Shown here: one piece after another, positions 7,642 through 14,871 of the stretch
Position numbering within the stretch: the first letter of the stretch is position 1
Layout: every line of letters starts with the position of its first letter
DNA from: JASFRI01 sp050115015
GTDB taxonomy: Bacteria; Acidobacteriota; Polarisedimenticolia; CBDVAL01
DNA: 18,495 nucleotides
Assembly (NCBI GenBank): GCA_050115015.1
Contig: JASFRI010000034.1
Location: forward strand, 1-18,495
Direction of reading: 5' to 3'
The notes under the pieces: model-generated
Told to the model about the DNA's origin: nothing
Databases searched by the model: none
Seen by the model: only the letters and a program-made list of their open reading frames with translations
Made by a program: the position numbers and the translations under genes

Positions 7642-8523
7642 ATGCGACGGCCGGCGATCGCGCTGCTGCTCCCGGGTCTCCTCCTGGCGTCCGGCTGCCG
7701 GGAGATCGCCGTTCCCCCCATCACCGACAGGCCCACCGGGGTCTGGCGCCCCGGCGCCTTCGTCTGGGTGGACCTGGTGACCGAGGACGTGGAGGCGGCC
7801 CGGCGGTTCTACGGCGGCCTGTTCGGCTGGGAGTTCGAGCCGGTGGATCCCGACGGGGACTACACCCTGATCCGCAAGGACGGCGCGCTGATGGGGGGCA
7901 TCCTGTTCAGCGACCGCCTCGAGAACCGGCCGGAGTCCCGCTGGGTGCCGTACCTCTCCGTTCCCGACGTGGACGCCGCGGCGCGGACCGCCGACCGGCT
8001 GGGGGGCCAGGTGCTGCGGGAGCCCCGGGATCTCCCGGAGCGGGGCCGGATCGCGGTGGTGGAGGATGGCGACGGCGCGGTCCTGGCGCTCCTGCGGGCG
8101 GCCGGGGGCGATACCCCGGAGCGGAAGCTCGCGGTCGGGCGCTGGATGTGGGCGGAGCTCTGGACGGGGGCACCGGAGGAGGCGATCCCGTTCTACGAGG
8201 CGCTCGGCGGGTGGCGGCACGAGGCGCTCGACGGCGCCGGCGGGGAGCCCTACGTCCTGTTCCGCCAGGATGATCATTACCGGGGAGGCCTCGTCCGGAT
8301 GCCGTGGCCCGACGTGAAGTCGCACTGGGTGCCCTACGTCCTCGTCGAGGACCCTGCCGCCGTGGCCGACCGGGTGGAGGGGTTCGGGGGGCGCGTGCTG
8401 CTGTCGCCCGGGGAGGTGTCCCACCACGGCGCGGCGGTGATACTGGACCCCTCGGGCGCGGTGCTCGCCGTGCAGACGCGGCCGTCGAACATCGAACTGG
8501 GGCGGGGAGGGAGCGGGCAATGA
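7642..8523 (+). CDS. Predicted lipoprotein with two VOC (glyoxalase/bleomycin-resistance) domains
   Basis: A 293-residue protein with a lipoprotein signal: basic MRRP, a hydrophobic stretch, then the lipobox LASGC with Cys19. Two tandem VOC repeats follow. The first spans about 38-150 (GAFVWVDLVTEDVEAARRFYGGLFGWEFE to DGDGAVLALL); the second about 160-280 (GRWMWAELWTGAPEEAIPFYEALGGW to ILDPSGAVLAVQT). This paired arrangement resembles the YP_/PA0115-like cytosolic VOC proteins, which usually lack a signal, so membrane anchoring is notable. The reaction and substrate are unknown: VOC folds serve isomerases, dioxygenases and binding proteins. It starts 7 bases after speA and its stop overlaps the next gene (ATGA), so it probably belongs to the speA transcript. 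Confidence 0.85.
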   Translation: MRRPAIALLLPGLLLASGCREIAVPPITDRPTGVWRPGAFVWVDLVTEDVEAARRFYGGLFGWEFEPVDPDGDYTLIRKDGALMGGILFSDRLENRPESRWVPYLSVPDVDAAARTADRLGGQVLREPRDLPERGRIAVVEDGDGAVLALLRAAGGDTPERKLAVGRWMWAELWTGAPEEAIPFYEALGGWRHEALDGAGGEPYVLFRQDDHYRGGLVRMPWPDVKSHWVPYVLVEDPAAVADRVEGFGGRVLLSPGEVSHHGAAVILDPSGAVLAVQTRPSNIELGRGGSGQ

Positions 8524-8711
8524 GGAGACGTGGTCCTGGACGGAGGCTGTGCCTGGTGATCGCGCTGGCCGTCGCGACGCTGTCCCAGACGGGCTGCAAC
8601 GGCACCGTCAGCGTGGGCGTGGGGGTGGGCGTGGTCGGCCCCTACTACGGTGGATATCCGGGCGGCTACGGCGGCGTCTGGGTGGGGCGGCCCGTCGGCG
8701 CGCGCTGGTAG
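8520..8711 (+). CDS. Small Gly/Tyr/Val-rich lipoprotein
   Basis: A 63-residue protein. It has a basic N-terminus (MRRRGPGRR), a hydrophobic core and a lipobox-like LSQTGC with Cys26. The mature part is about 38 residues, rich in Gly, Val and Tyr (VSVGVGVGVVGPYYGGYPGG). The ATG overlaps the stop of the VOC lipoprotein by ATGA, which fixes the start and implies coupled translation. Low-complexity Gly-Tyr tails of this type occur in small envelope lipoproteins, but I know no function. The lipobox residue before Gly-Cys is Thr, which is tolerated but not ideal. Confidence 0.7.
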   Translation: MRRRGPGRRLCLVIALAVATLSQTGCNGTVSVGVGVGVVGPYYGGYPGGYGGVWVGRPVGARW

Positions 8712-8722
8712 TCGGCCCTTTC

Positions 8723-8751
8723 TTGCTTTTCCGGCGGCCCCTGCGCATACT
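8723..8751 (+). promoter_or_regulatory. Candidate promoter of the M23 peptidase gene
   Basis: TTGCTT (8723-8728) and CATACT (8746-8751) are separated by 17 bases and lie 25 bases ahead of the TTG start, in the short gap after the small lipoprotein. Match is four of six in each box. It would allow the peptidase and traB-like genes to be expressed apart from speA. Confidence 0.45.
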
Positions 8752-8776
8752 CAGACCCTTGTCCCGGAGGCCCCCG

Positions 8777-10174
8777 TTGCCCGAGAAGAAACGCTCCCGC
8801 GCTCCTCTCCTCCTGCTGCTGATCGCCCTGCTGGTCGTGGCCGCCGCCGTCTGGCTGGCCTTCTCCGTCGGCCCCGTCCCGGACCTGGAGATCCGCACGG
8901 GGTTCGACGGCGACGGGGAAGTCCCCCTGCTCGGACGCTCCAGCGAGATCATCGTCCGCGTCGCGGAACCGCGACGCGGCGTGGGTGCGCTGACCGTCGT
9001 GTGGATCCAGAACGGCCAGGAGGCCGAGCTCGCGGCGGTGGAGCAGCCCACGCGCTCCCCCTGGGAGCCGTGGGCTCCCGCCCCCCATCCGGAGACGCTG
9101 CTGACCCTGACCCTGGACCGGGATGCGGTCCCGGGCCTCGAGGAGGGGCCGGGGACGATCCGCCTGGTGGCCAGCCGGTCGAGCGGTCCGCTGCGCTGGC
9201 CCGAGCCCGCCGCCCTGGAGCGTTCCTTCACGGTGCGCATGACGCCGCCGAGCCTGGGCGTCCGATCGACCACGCATTACGTGGCGCAGGGAGGCTGCGA
9301 GGCGGTCGTGTACGACGCGGGGGAGACGACCGCCCTCTCGGGCGTCCGCGCCGGCGACTGGGTCTTCCCCGGATACCCGTTGCCGGGGGGCGACCCGGGG
9401 GAGCAATTCGCCTTCTTCGCGGTCCCGTACGACATGGCCGACGTCTCCTCGGTGAAGCTGTTCGCCGAGGATGAGGTGGGGAACCGCGTGGAGCGGGGGT
9501 TCGTCGACCGGTTCTTCGAGCGCCCTCTCGGCACCGACACCATCCGGGTGGGGGACACGTTCCTGGAGCAGGTGGTGCCCGACATCCTCTCCCGTACCCC
9601 CGAGCTGCAGGCCGAGGGGGATCTCCTGGATCGCTACCTGGCCATCAACCGGGACCTGCGGATCCGGAACCGCGCGGAGCTCCGTGCGCTGGCGGCGGGC
9701 TCCCGGCGGGAGTTCCTGTGGCACGGGCCGTTCCTGTCCCTGCGCAACGCGCAGGCCATGGCCGGCTTCGCCGAGCGTCGGACCTACACCTACGCCGGGA
9801 AGCCGGTGGACCAGCAGGACCACCTGGGCTTCGATCTCGCGAGCACGGCGCGCGCGCCGGTGCAGGCCGCCAACGACGGGGTGGTGGTGAAGGCCGGGTG
9901 GTTCGGGATCTACGGCGACGCGGTGGTCATCGACCACGGCTACGGGCTGATGTCCCTCTACGGGCACCTCTCGTCGGTGGACGTCCAGGAGGGGGACGCC
10001 GTGACCCGGGGCCAGGAGATCGGTCGCACGGGCTCCACCGGCCTCGCCGGCGGCGACCACCTGCACTTCGCGATGCTGCTGCAGGGACTGCCGGTCAACC
10101 CCAGGGAGTGGTGGGACGACCACTGGATCGAGGACCGGCTGCGGCGCAAGCTCGGCACGGCCCTCCCGGGTTAG
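8777..10174 (+). CDS. M23 family metallopeptidase (LytM-type), membrane anchored
   Basis: Predicted periplasmic zinc endopeptidase acting on peptidoglycan cross-bridges or stems. The 465-residue product starts with a short basic segment and one membrane helix at about 10-32, then a long beta-rich region of about 270 residues. The C-terminal M23 domain has HLGFD (His349, Asp353), LYGHL (His397) and the HLH motif (His428, His430), so all zinc and catalytic residues are present and it is probably active. The TTG at 8777 is chosen because GGAGG sits six bases ahead and the following residues MPEKKRSR plus helix make a normal signal anchor; longer frames upstream overlap the small lipoprotein in another frame. 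The traB-like gene follows after 13 bases. Confidence 0.92.
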   Translation: MPEKKRSRAPLLLLLIALLVVAAAVWLAFSVGPVPDLEIRTGFDGDGEVPLLGRSSEIIVRVAEPRRGVGALTVVWIQNGQEAELAAVEQPTRSPWEPWAPAPHPETLLTLTLDRDAVPGLEEGPGTIRLVASRSSGPLRWPEPAALERSFTVRMTPPSLGVRSTTHYVAQGGCEAVVYDAGETTALSGVRAGDWVFPGYPLPGGDPGEQFAFFAVPYDMADVSSVKLFAEDEVGNRVERGFVDRFFERPLGTDTIRVGDTFLEQVVPDILSRTPELQAEGDLLDRYLAINRDLRIRNRAELRALAAGSRREFLWHGPFLSLRNAQAMAGFAERRTYTYAGKPVDQQDHLGFDLASTARAPVQAANDGVVVKAGWFGIYGDAVVIDHGYGLMSLYGHLSSVDVQEGDAVTRGQEIGRTGSTGLAGGDHLHFAMLLQGLPVNPREWWDDHWIEDRLRRKLGTALPG

Positions 10175-10187
10175 GGCCGCCCCGGCC

Positions 10188-11375
10188 ATGGTACCCGCCG
10201 ACACCGAGGCCGCCCTTCCGGAGACGGTGACCCGTCTGGAGCTGGAGGGACGGGAGATCTACGTCGTCGCCACGGCCCACGTCTCGAAGCAGAGCGTCGA
10301 GGACGTGCGGCAGACCATCGAGGCGATACGGCCCGAGGTGGTCTGCGTGGAGCTCTGCCGTTCCCGCTACCAGACGCTCACGGATCCCGAGCAGTGGAAG
10401 AAGACGGACATCGTCCGCGTCATCCGCTCCGGAAAGTCCATGCTGCTGCTGTCGTCGCTGATCATGACCTCCTTCCAGCGGCGGATCGCCAAGCAGCTCG
10501 GAGTGATGCCCGGGGCCGAGATGATGGAAGGGGCCCGGCTCGCCGGGGCTTCGGGCGCCTCGCTGGTCCTCGCCGATCGCGACATCCAGGTCACCCTGCG
10601 CCGGACCTGGGGGAACCTCGGGTTCATCGACAAGATCAAGATGCTGGCGCAGCTCGTGGGTAGCCTCTTCCTATCGGAGGAGATCGACGAGAAGACCGTC
10701 GAGGAGATGAAGGAGGCGGAGAACCTCTCGGGGATCCTGGAGATGCTGGCGGATGAGTTCCCCCGGGTGAAGGGACCGCTCGTGGACGAGCGGGATCGGT
10801 TCCTGGCGCAGAAGATCCGCGACGCACCCGGCGGGCCGGTGGTCGCCGTGCTGGGGGCCGCTCACGTCCCGGGGGTCGTCCGGGCGATCCACGAGACGAC
10901 GGACCTGGCCCCGCTGCTCGCGATCCCGAAGCCCCCGTTGTGGCCGAAGCTCGTCAAGTGGGGGATCCCCCTGGCCATCGTCGGCCTGCTCGCGTACGGG
11001 TTCTTCCAGGCCGGGCTGGAGCATACCCTCGAATCGGTGGGCATCTGGGTCCTGGTGAACGGCGCGCTGGCGGCCGTGGGCGCCGCCATCGCCCTGGGGC
11101 ACCCGCTGACCATCGTCGCCGCCTTCCTGGCGGCGCCGCTGACGAGCCTGAACCCGATGATCGCCGCGGGATGGGTGTCCGGGCTCGTGCAGGCCATCGT
11201 CCGCCGGCCCACGGTCGGTGACCTGGAGGCGCTGCCGGAGGCCATCACGACCCTGAAGGGCTTCTGGATGAACCCCGTCACGCGCATCCTCCTCGTCGTC
11301 GCCCTCTCCAACGTCGGGAGCATGCTGGGGACCTTCATCTCCGGCGGCTGGATCGCCGGTCGCTCGGTGGGATAG
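10188..11375 (+). CDS. TraB/PrgY-family membrane protein
   Basis: A 395-residue protein of the TraB family (the pheromone-shutdown TraB/PrgY group, also found in archaea and eukaryotes), distantly related to Tiki-type metalloproteases. It has the paired motifs ATAHVS near the N-terminus and VLGAAHVPGV near 225, with VVCVELC between. The C-terminal third carries about four hydrophobic helices (WGIPLAIVGLLAYGFF; VLVNGALAAVGAAIALG; LTIVAAFLAAPL; ILLVVALSNVGSMLGTF). The ATG at 10188 lacks a good ribosome site; a GTG at 10227 with GGAG ahead is an alternative start. It ends the plus-strand run and faces a convergent gene across a repeat element. The real role in this organism is unknown. Confidence 0.9.
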   Translation: MVPADTEAALPETVTRLELEGREIYVVATAHVSKQSVEDVRQTIEAIRPEVVCVELCRSRYQTLTDPEQWKKTDIVRVIRSGKSMLLLSSLIMTSFQRRIAKQLGVMPGAEMMEGARLAGASGASLVLADRDIQVTLRRTWGNLGFIDKIKMLAQLVGSLFLSEEIDEKTVEEMKEAENLSGILEMLADEFPRVKGPLVDERDRFLAQKIRDAPGGPVVAVLGAAHVPGVVRAIHETTDLAPLLAIPKPPLWPKLVKWGIPLAIVGLLAYGFFQAGLEHTLESVGIWVLVNGALAAVGAAIALGHPLTIVAAFLAAPLTSLNPMIAAGWVSGLVQAIVRRPTVGDLEALPEAITTLKGFWMNPVTRILLVVALSNVGSMLGTFISGGWIAGRSVG

Positions 11376-11397
11376 CTCCAGCGGTCCTCCGGCGGCC

Positions 11398-11425
11398 TTC
11401 TAGCAGGCTGCTGAAGAACTCCGCG
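11398..11425 (+). repeat. Left inverted terminal repeat of the MITE-like element
   Basis: 28 bases, perfectly inverted relative to 11654-11681. It contains a near-palindrome AGCAG-G-CTGCT. It begins 22 bases after the traB-like stop codon. Confidence 0.85.
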
Positions 11426-11544
11426 CCCCCGCGTTGCGAGCGCCGTGGTGCCGGCTGCGAGGCGCCGCGACGACGCGATGCCGATGTGCATCGGGGAGGA
11501 GCGGGAACGAAGCAGACGGCACTATGCCGCCGCAACCCGAAGGG

Positions 11545-11646
11545 CGCGAGGCGTTTGCGGGAAGCCGGGGGGCGCGGCCGCGGCGGTCCCACCGGGTCGG
11601 GTCGATGGCTGACCTCGGGCGCCGACCTCCTCGCAAACGGCTCGCG
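11545..11646. repeat. Internal imperfect inverted repeat within the element
   Basis: CGCGAGGCGTTTGCGGGAAG (11545-11564) pairs with the reverse complement of 11627-11646 at 17 of 20 positions, enclosing a 62-base GC-rich loop. It could form a strong stem in RNA from either strand. Confidence 0.6.
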
Positions 11647-11653
11647 CGCGGGC

Positions 11654-11681
11654 CGCGGAGTTCTTCAGCAGCCTGCTAGAA
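11654..11681 (-). repeat. Right inverted terminal repeat; overlaps the end of the beta-barrel gene
   Basis: Perfect reverse complement of 11398-11425. Its terminal TTCTAG, read on the minus strand, supplies the last Phe codon and the TAG stop (11678-11676) of the beta-barrel gene. Confidence 0.85.
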
Positions 11682-12317
11682 CCCGAACGAGACGCCGGCG
11701 CGGATCAGCCAGGGATCCGCGTAGGGGGCGTCCGGGGCATCGTCGAACGTGACGTTGTAGAGCACGGACACGAAGAACGCCGACTTCCGGCCGATGGGCT
11801 GCGAGTACCCCACCCCGAGGAAGACGTTCCCGGCCTCTGTCCGCCGCGTGCCGACCTCGCCGACGTCGTTCACGTAATACAGGTACTCATAGCTGAGGTA
11901 CTCGTAGTCGGCCTCCACGAAGAAGTTCTCGATCACGAAGTAACGGAAGAAGAGCGTCGCGCCGTAGTCGGTCGTGGCCGAGTCGCCCGCGTAGCGATCG
12001 TCGTTGCTGTAGCGGTAGAGGAACTGAACGCCGAGGGAGATCGGGGCCTTGAAACGGTAGCCGATGACCGGGTAGATCTCCACGTAGTCCACCGTCCCGA
12101 AGGACAGTCCGAGCCCTCCCCCTGCGAACCAGTAGCCGCCGCCGGACGCGCTGCCGCCCCCCCCCGAGCCGCGTGGCGGTGCTGGGCCCGCCGCGGGCGC
12201 CGCACCCGGTTCTGCCATCCGGAAGGACGGAACCGCCGGCAGTCCCTCGCCGGCCACGGCGGGGAGGACAGGCGTGAGGAGGAGCAGCAGGATCGCCAGG
12301 ATCGGTGATGATCGCAA
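11676..12317 (-). CDS. Small outer-membrane beta-barrel protein
   Basis: A 213-residue protein with a signal peptide (MRSSPILAILLLLLTPVLPAVAG, cleavage likely after Ala-Gly), an Ala/Pro/Gly-rich linker, then alternating beta strands rich in aromatic residues (YVEIYPVIGYRF, SLGVQFLYRYS, GATLFFRYFVI, FFVEADYEYLSYEYLYYV, SAFFVSVLYNVTF). It ends in AGVSFGF with the terminal Phe needed as a BAM recognition signal. This fits an eight-stranded OmpA/OmpW-like barrel. The TTG at 12317 is chosen because GAGGAGG sits just ahead and a signal peptide starts there; the longer frame upstream overlaps the neighbouring gene and is a shadow. The stop codon lies in the end of the MITE-like element. Probably co-transcribed with the secreted-protein gene 38 bases upstream. 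Confidence 0.85.
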   Translation of the reverse strand: MRSSPILAILLLLLTPVLPAVAGEGLPAVPSFRMAEPGAAPAAGPAPPRGSGGGGSASGGGYWFAGGGLGLSFGTVDYVEIYPVIGYRFKAPISLGVQFLYRYSNDDRYAGDSATTDYGATLFFRYFVIENFFVEADYEYLSYEYLYYVNDVGEVGTRRTEAGNVFLGVGYSQPIGRKSAFFVSVLYNVTFDDAPDAPYADPWLIRAGVSFGF

Positions 12318-12355
12318 GGAACCTCCTCTCGGAGCCGGTGCCGTTCTCCGGGGGT

Positions 12356-13276
12356 TCAAGGACAGTGGACCGTTTCCTGCAGCAGGCAGGCCGCGACCGG
12401 CCGAAAGCGGGGAAGGTCGTCGGAGCCGCGGCCGTACGATCCCTCCCGGGTCTCGTTCCTCGGGACCGCGAGAAAGTAGCTCGAGCCCGGCCCCGGGTCC
12501 AGTGTCACGGAGGTCAGCCCTCCGGTGGTGCAGGTCAGCGGCACGTGGCTCGAAGGATCCCCGAGCGTACCCCGGTAGATCTCGTAGTCGTCGTCGCCGG
12601 CCGCGCAGGACGGGGCCCACGAGAGGTGCAGCTGGCCGCCGGGGAGACCCGTGATGCTCAGCGGCGGCTCTCCCCTCCCCGGCAGCGGAACCGACCCCAC
12701 CGGCTCGGGAGCCGGCGGGGGGTTGAAGCGGATGTCGTCCAGGCTGTAGTGGCTGTCGGCTCCGAGCGGCTCCAACACGACCTGATCGAAGGGTCCGTCT
12801 CCCAGGTAGCCGAAGAAGGCCCGGCCGCCATTCCCTGTGGCCGGCAGGGAGTAGCTCCGTCCCTCGACGGTGATGCCGAGGGGAAACGTGTCCAGGTCCA
12901 CCGCCCAGAACGCGACGCGGTCGACGGGAGGCTCGAACTCCAGGGTGACCACGGCGTGCAGGCCGAGGGAGTCGGTGTCGGCCGCGAGGTAGTGGCTGTC
13001 CAGGACCGACGTGCCGTGGTTCCCCTGGTCGGGGACGTCCAGCACCTTCAGTGCGGCGAGGTCGGCCCGCGCCCGGAACCCGTGGAAGGGCAGCAGCTCC
13101 ACGCCGCCGGAGCTCGTCGTCCCGACGAGAACCGCCTCGTGGAAGTCCTCCAGGTGCAAGTCGCCTCCGTCCGCCAGGAAGGCGAGGTAGTCCGAGTAGA
13201 CCGTGCCGGCGGTCAGTGCCGGACTGCCGCAGAGCGCGGCCATCGCCATCGGCAGAAAGCAGCGGCCTCCTCGCAT
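12356..13276 (-). CDS. Secreted hypothetical protein with a C-terminal fibronectin-III-like tail
   Basis: A 306-residue protein with a signal peptide (MRGGRCFLPMAMAALCGSPALTAG). The first part (about 25-205) looks like a jelly-roll/lectin-type domain: VDRVAFWAVDLDTFPLGITVEG, GGRAFFGYLGDGPFDQVVLE and HYSLDDIRFNPPP, the last typical of secreted proteins with a DDI(R)F end. A Pro-rich hinge leads into a tail (LHLSWAPSC, DDDYEIYRGTLGD, SSYFLAVPRNETREGSYG, ending ACLLQETVHCP) with conserved Cys residues. I recognise this tail as a recurrent extracellular module in Acidobacteriota proteins; that is memory of style, not a search result. The ATG has GGGGG upstream. Function unknown; adhesion or surface binding is plausible. 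Confidence 0.78.
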   Translation of the reverse strand: MRGGRCFLPMAMAALCGSPALTAGTVYSDYLAFLADGGDLHLEDFHEAVLVGTTSSGGVELLPFHGFRARADLAALKVLDVPDQGNHGTSVLDSHYLAADTDSLGLHAVVTLEFEPPVDRVAFWAVDLDTFPLGITVEGRSYSLPATGNGGRAFFGYLGDGPFDQVVLEPLGADSHYSLDDIRFNPPPAPEPVGSVPLPGRGEPPLSITGLPGGQLHLSWAPSCAAGDDDYEIYRGTLGDPSSHVPLTCTTGGLTSVTLDPGPGSSYFLAVPRNETREGSYGRGSDDLPRFRPVAACLLQETVHCP

Positions 13277-13376
13277 CCGTCCCCCTTGCCGGCTGCCGTC
13301 TCGAGCCGCCACCAGGGTACCCCGGAGCCCTCGTCCGGGACAAGCTCGCGGGCTGGCGACCGCGAGGGGCCAGTCG

Positions 13377-13385
13377 TGGTAGAGT
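13377..13385 (+). promoter_or_regulatory. Candidate extended -10 for the 13436 beta-barrel gene
   Basis: TGGTAGAGT (TG-n-TAGAGT) is an extended -10-like element 51 bases ahead of the start codon, with no convincing -35. The surrounding 159-base divergent gap also holds TCGTCCGGGACAA (13331-13343), near-symmetric and 11 of 13 identical to a palindrome upstream of the crtI-like gene. Confidence 0.3.
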
Positions 13386-13435
13386 CGGGCAGCCAGCAAC
13401 CCGGGCAGTTCCAACCACCCCTCCGGAGGTGCCTC

Positions 13436-14005
13436 ATGATGGCCACCCGTCCCCTTCTGGCGCCGATGCTGCTGCTCGCCGCGATCGGGCTCTTCCCGGC
13501 GGACGCCCGCGCGGGCGAGTTCGCGGGTCACGTCAACTTCTTCCTGGGCACGAAATACCTCGATGACGACTGGGCTCCCCTGGACCAGCAGGGCGCCTTC
13601 GGGGCGGAGATGAGCTGGGGGAGCACCGACTGGCCGGTGTTCATCGCCTCGGACATCTTCGTCTCCGCCGACATCGACGAGGGGGCGGTCTTCGACACGA
13701 CCGCCGTCACCACGGAGCTCGACCTCGGCGTCCGGAAGATCTGGGAGCTCGGCCGCACGTATCCCTTCGTCGGCGGAGGGATGGCGGTCCTCGCCGGCTA
13801 CCTGGACAACGACATCACCGACGACAGGGATTCCACCGCCGGCCCCTGGATCAACGGCGGCGTGTTCTGGCGGCTCGGCCCGAAGTTCAACATCGGCCTC
13901 TCCGCCCGCTGGTCGGACGGGAACGTGCGGCTGTTCGGCCAGGAGCTGAACGCCGGCGGGCTCCAGCTCGGCCTCCTGCTCGGCTTCGGCTGGCCCGGGA
14001 AGTAG
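13436..14005 (+). CDS. Outer-membrane beta-barrel protein, hypothetical
   Basis: A 189-residue protein. The signal peptide (basic MMATR, hydrophobic core, PADARA cleavage after Ala26) is clear. The mature part is a run of amphipathic strands: GHVNFFLGTKYL, FGAEMSWGSTDWPVFIASDIFVS, TTELDLGVRKIWEL, PFVGGGMAVLAGYL, INGGVFWRLGPKFNIGLSARWS and GLQLGLLLGFGW. This is typical of small porin-like or OmpW/opacity-type barrels. It ends GWPGK, not in Phe, so the BAM signal is imperfect. GGAGG lies six bases before the first of two adjacent ATGs. It diverges from the secreted-protein gene and converges on the SIMPL gene. Function unknown. Confidence 0.83.
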   Translation: MMATRPLLAPMLLLAAIGLFPADARAGEFAGHVNFFLGTKYLDDDWAPLDQQGAFGAEMSWGSTDWPVFIASDIFVSADIDEGAVFDTTAVTTELDLGVRKIWELGRTYPFVGGGMAVLAGYLDNDITDDRDSTAGPWINGGVFWRLGPKFNIGLSARWSDGNVRLFGQELNAGGLQLGLLLGFGWPGK

Positions 14006-14008
14006 GGG

Positions 14009-14158
14009 ATGCACGCGCCCCGTCGCCCGTACCATCGCCTGGAGATCCCGGCCCCGGCGCTCCTGGCGTGGGCCCTCGTCGCTGCCGCCGCGGGCCCCGC
14101 GACCGTGCGTGTGCCGGCGGCGTCGGCCGCCGTAACCGCTCAATCCTCGAGGAAGTAG
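14009..14158 (+). CDS. Doubtful small ORF after the beta-barrel gene
   Basis: A 49-residue frame (MHAPRRPYHRLEIPAPALLA, then a hydrophobic Ala/Val/Leu run) starting 3 bases after the beta-barrel stop, with TAGGGG directly against the ATG. It could be a short membrane peptide, but the ribosome-site spacing is wrong and the last 19 bases overlap the end of the SIMPL gene on the other strand. It may be chance in GC-rich DNA. Confidence 0.2.
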   Translation: MHAPRRPYHRLEIPAPALLAWALVAAAAGPATVRVPAASAAVTAQSSRK

Positions 14159-14871
14159 TCGATGGTGGAGACCACCCGCACCGTCTTGTGGACCTGAGAG
14201 GCCTGGTCCACGCCGGGCGCCCGGTCCCGGGGCAGGATCTCGAAGACGCCCTGGTTGGCCCGGCGGATCGACCCGAGAGGGCTGGCGGCATCCCGGGCGA
14301 ACTGCTCCGCGGCCTTGCGCGCCGCGGCCGTTGCCTCGGCGATCATCTCCGGCTTGACGTCGTTCAGCCGGGTGTACAGGTACGTGGGTCCTCCCGCATA
14401 CGGGCCGTCGTTGGCGAGGACGACGCCCTGGTCGATGAGGTCCCCCACCGCCTGGCTGGCCCTCTGGATCCCGTCGGGCTCGGATGACCGCACCAGGACC
14501 GTCTCGGACACGATGTAGCGCACCTGGTTCGGGTCCGGCGTCCGCCAGGGGTTCGCCCGCGTGTCGTTCACCTCCTGCGACTCGACCTGCACCTGGGCGG
14601 CGTCGATCCCCTGATCCCGGAGAAACGCCAGGGTCACGTCGTGGCTCCGGCGCAGGTCCCCGCGCGCCTGGCCGAGGTCGTCCCCCGTGGCCACGAAACG
14701 CAGCCGCCAGAGCGCGACGTCCGCCGTCACGTCCCGCTCCGCCACTCCCTTGACGGTGACGAAGCGGTCCGCCGCCCGGCCGTGCTCGAACCCCCGTCCC
14801 ACGAACCAACCGCCGAGGGCGATGCCCACGGCGAGGAAGAGCGCAGCACCCGCACGATCCCGTTCCGGCAT
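14140..14871 (-). CDS. SIMPL-domain (DUF541) protein, membrane anchored
   Basis: A 243-residue protein with an N-terminal membrane segment (GAALFLAVGIALGGWFVG, residues about 7-24) that acts as signal or anchor. The SIMPL/DUF541 domain then begins at FVTVKGVAERDVTADVALWRL and continues through SQEVNDTRANP-type and QVRYIVSETVLVRS segments to MIAEATAAARKAAEQFARDA and the final VVSTIDYFLED. Proteins of this family (YggE, BP26) form periplasmic oligomers of uncertain job, linked to oxidative stress in E. coli. The ATG at 14871 has GGAGG six bases ahead; the longer upstream frame lacks a ribosome site. It lies 88 bases after the DUF4097-like gene and may be the third gene of that operon. Confidence 0.93.
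   Translation of the reverse strand: MPERDRAGAALFLAVGIALGGWFVGRGFEHGRAADRFVTVKGVAERDVTADVALWRLRFVATGDDLGQARGDLRRSHDVTLAFLRDQGIDAAQVQVESQEVNDTRANPWRTPDPNQVRYIVSETVLVRSSEPDGIQRASQAVGDLIDQGVVLANDGPYAGGPTYLYTRLNDVKPEMIAEATAAARKAAEQFARDAASPLGSIRRANQGVFEILPRDRAPGVDQASQVHKTVRVVSTIDYFLED

Larger units (their letters stand above)
11398..11681. mobile_element. MITE-like element with perfect inverted ends, inserted at CTAG between convergent genes
   Basis: The arms at 11398-11425 and 11654-11681 are exact reverse complements over 28 bases (starting TTCTAGCAGGCTGCTGAAGA). One way to parse this is a 4-base CTAG duplication (11400-11403 and 11676-11679) around a 272-base element with 22-base terminal repeats starting CAGGCTGCTG. 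A second, imperfect inverted pair lies inside (11545-11564 with 11627-11646, 17 of 20). A CCGATG-TG-CATCGG hairpin is at 11482-11495. No transposase or believable reading frame fits inside. Short size, inverted ends and lack of coding sequence fit a miniature non-autonomous transposable element. A bidirectional terminator or other palindromic repeat is the main alternative. The family is not identified. Confidence 0.68.

Noticed and set aside
5520..7736. A 738-codon open frame antisense to speA
   Set aside because: It mirrors the clear SpeA coding sequence and has shadow composition (His, Leu, Arg, Asp-rich with no domain).
11434..11752. Short frames inside the MITE-like element
   Set aside because: No ribosome sites, no transposase motifs and they run across inverted repeats and into the antisense of the barrel gene.
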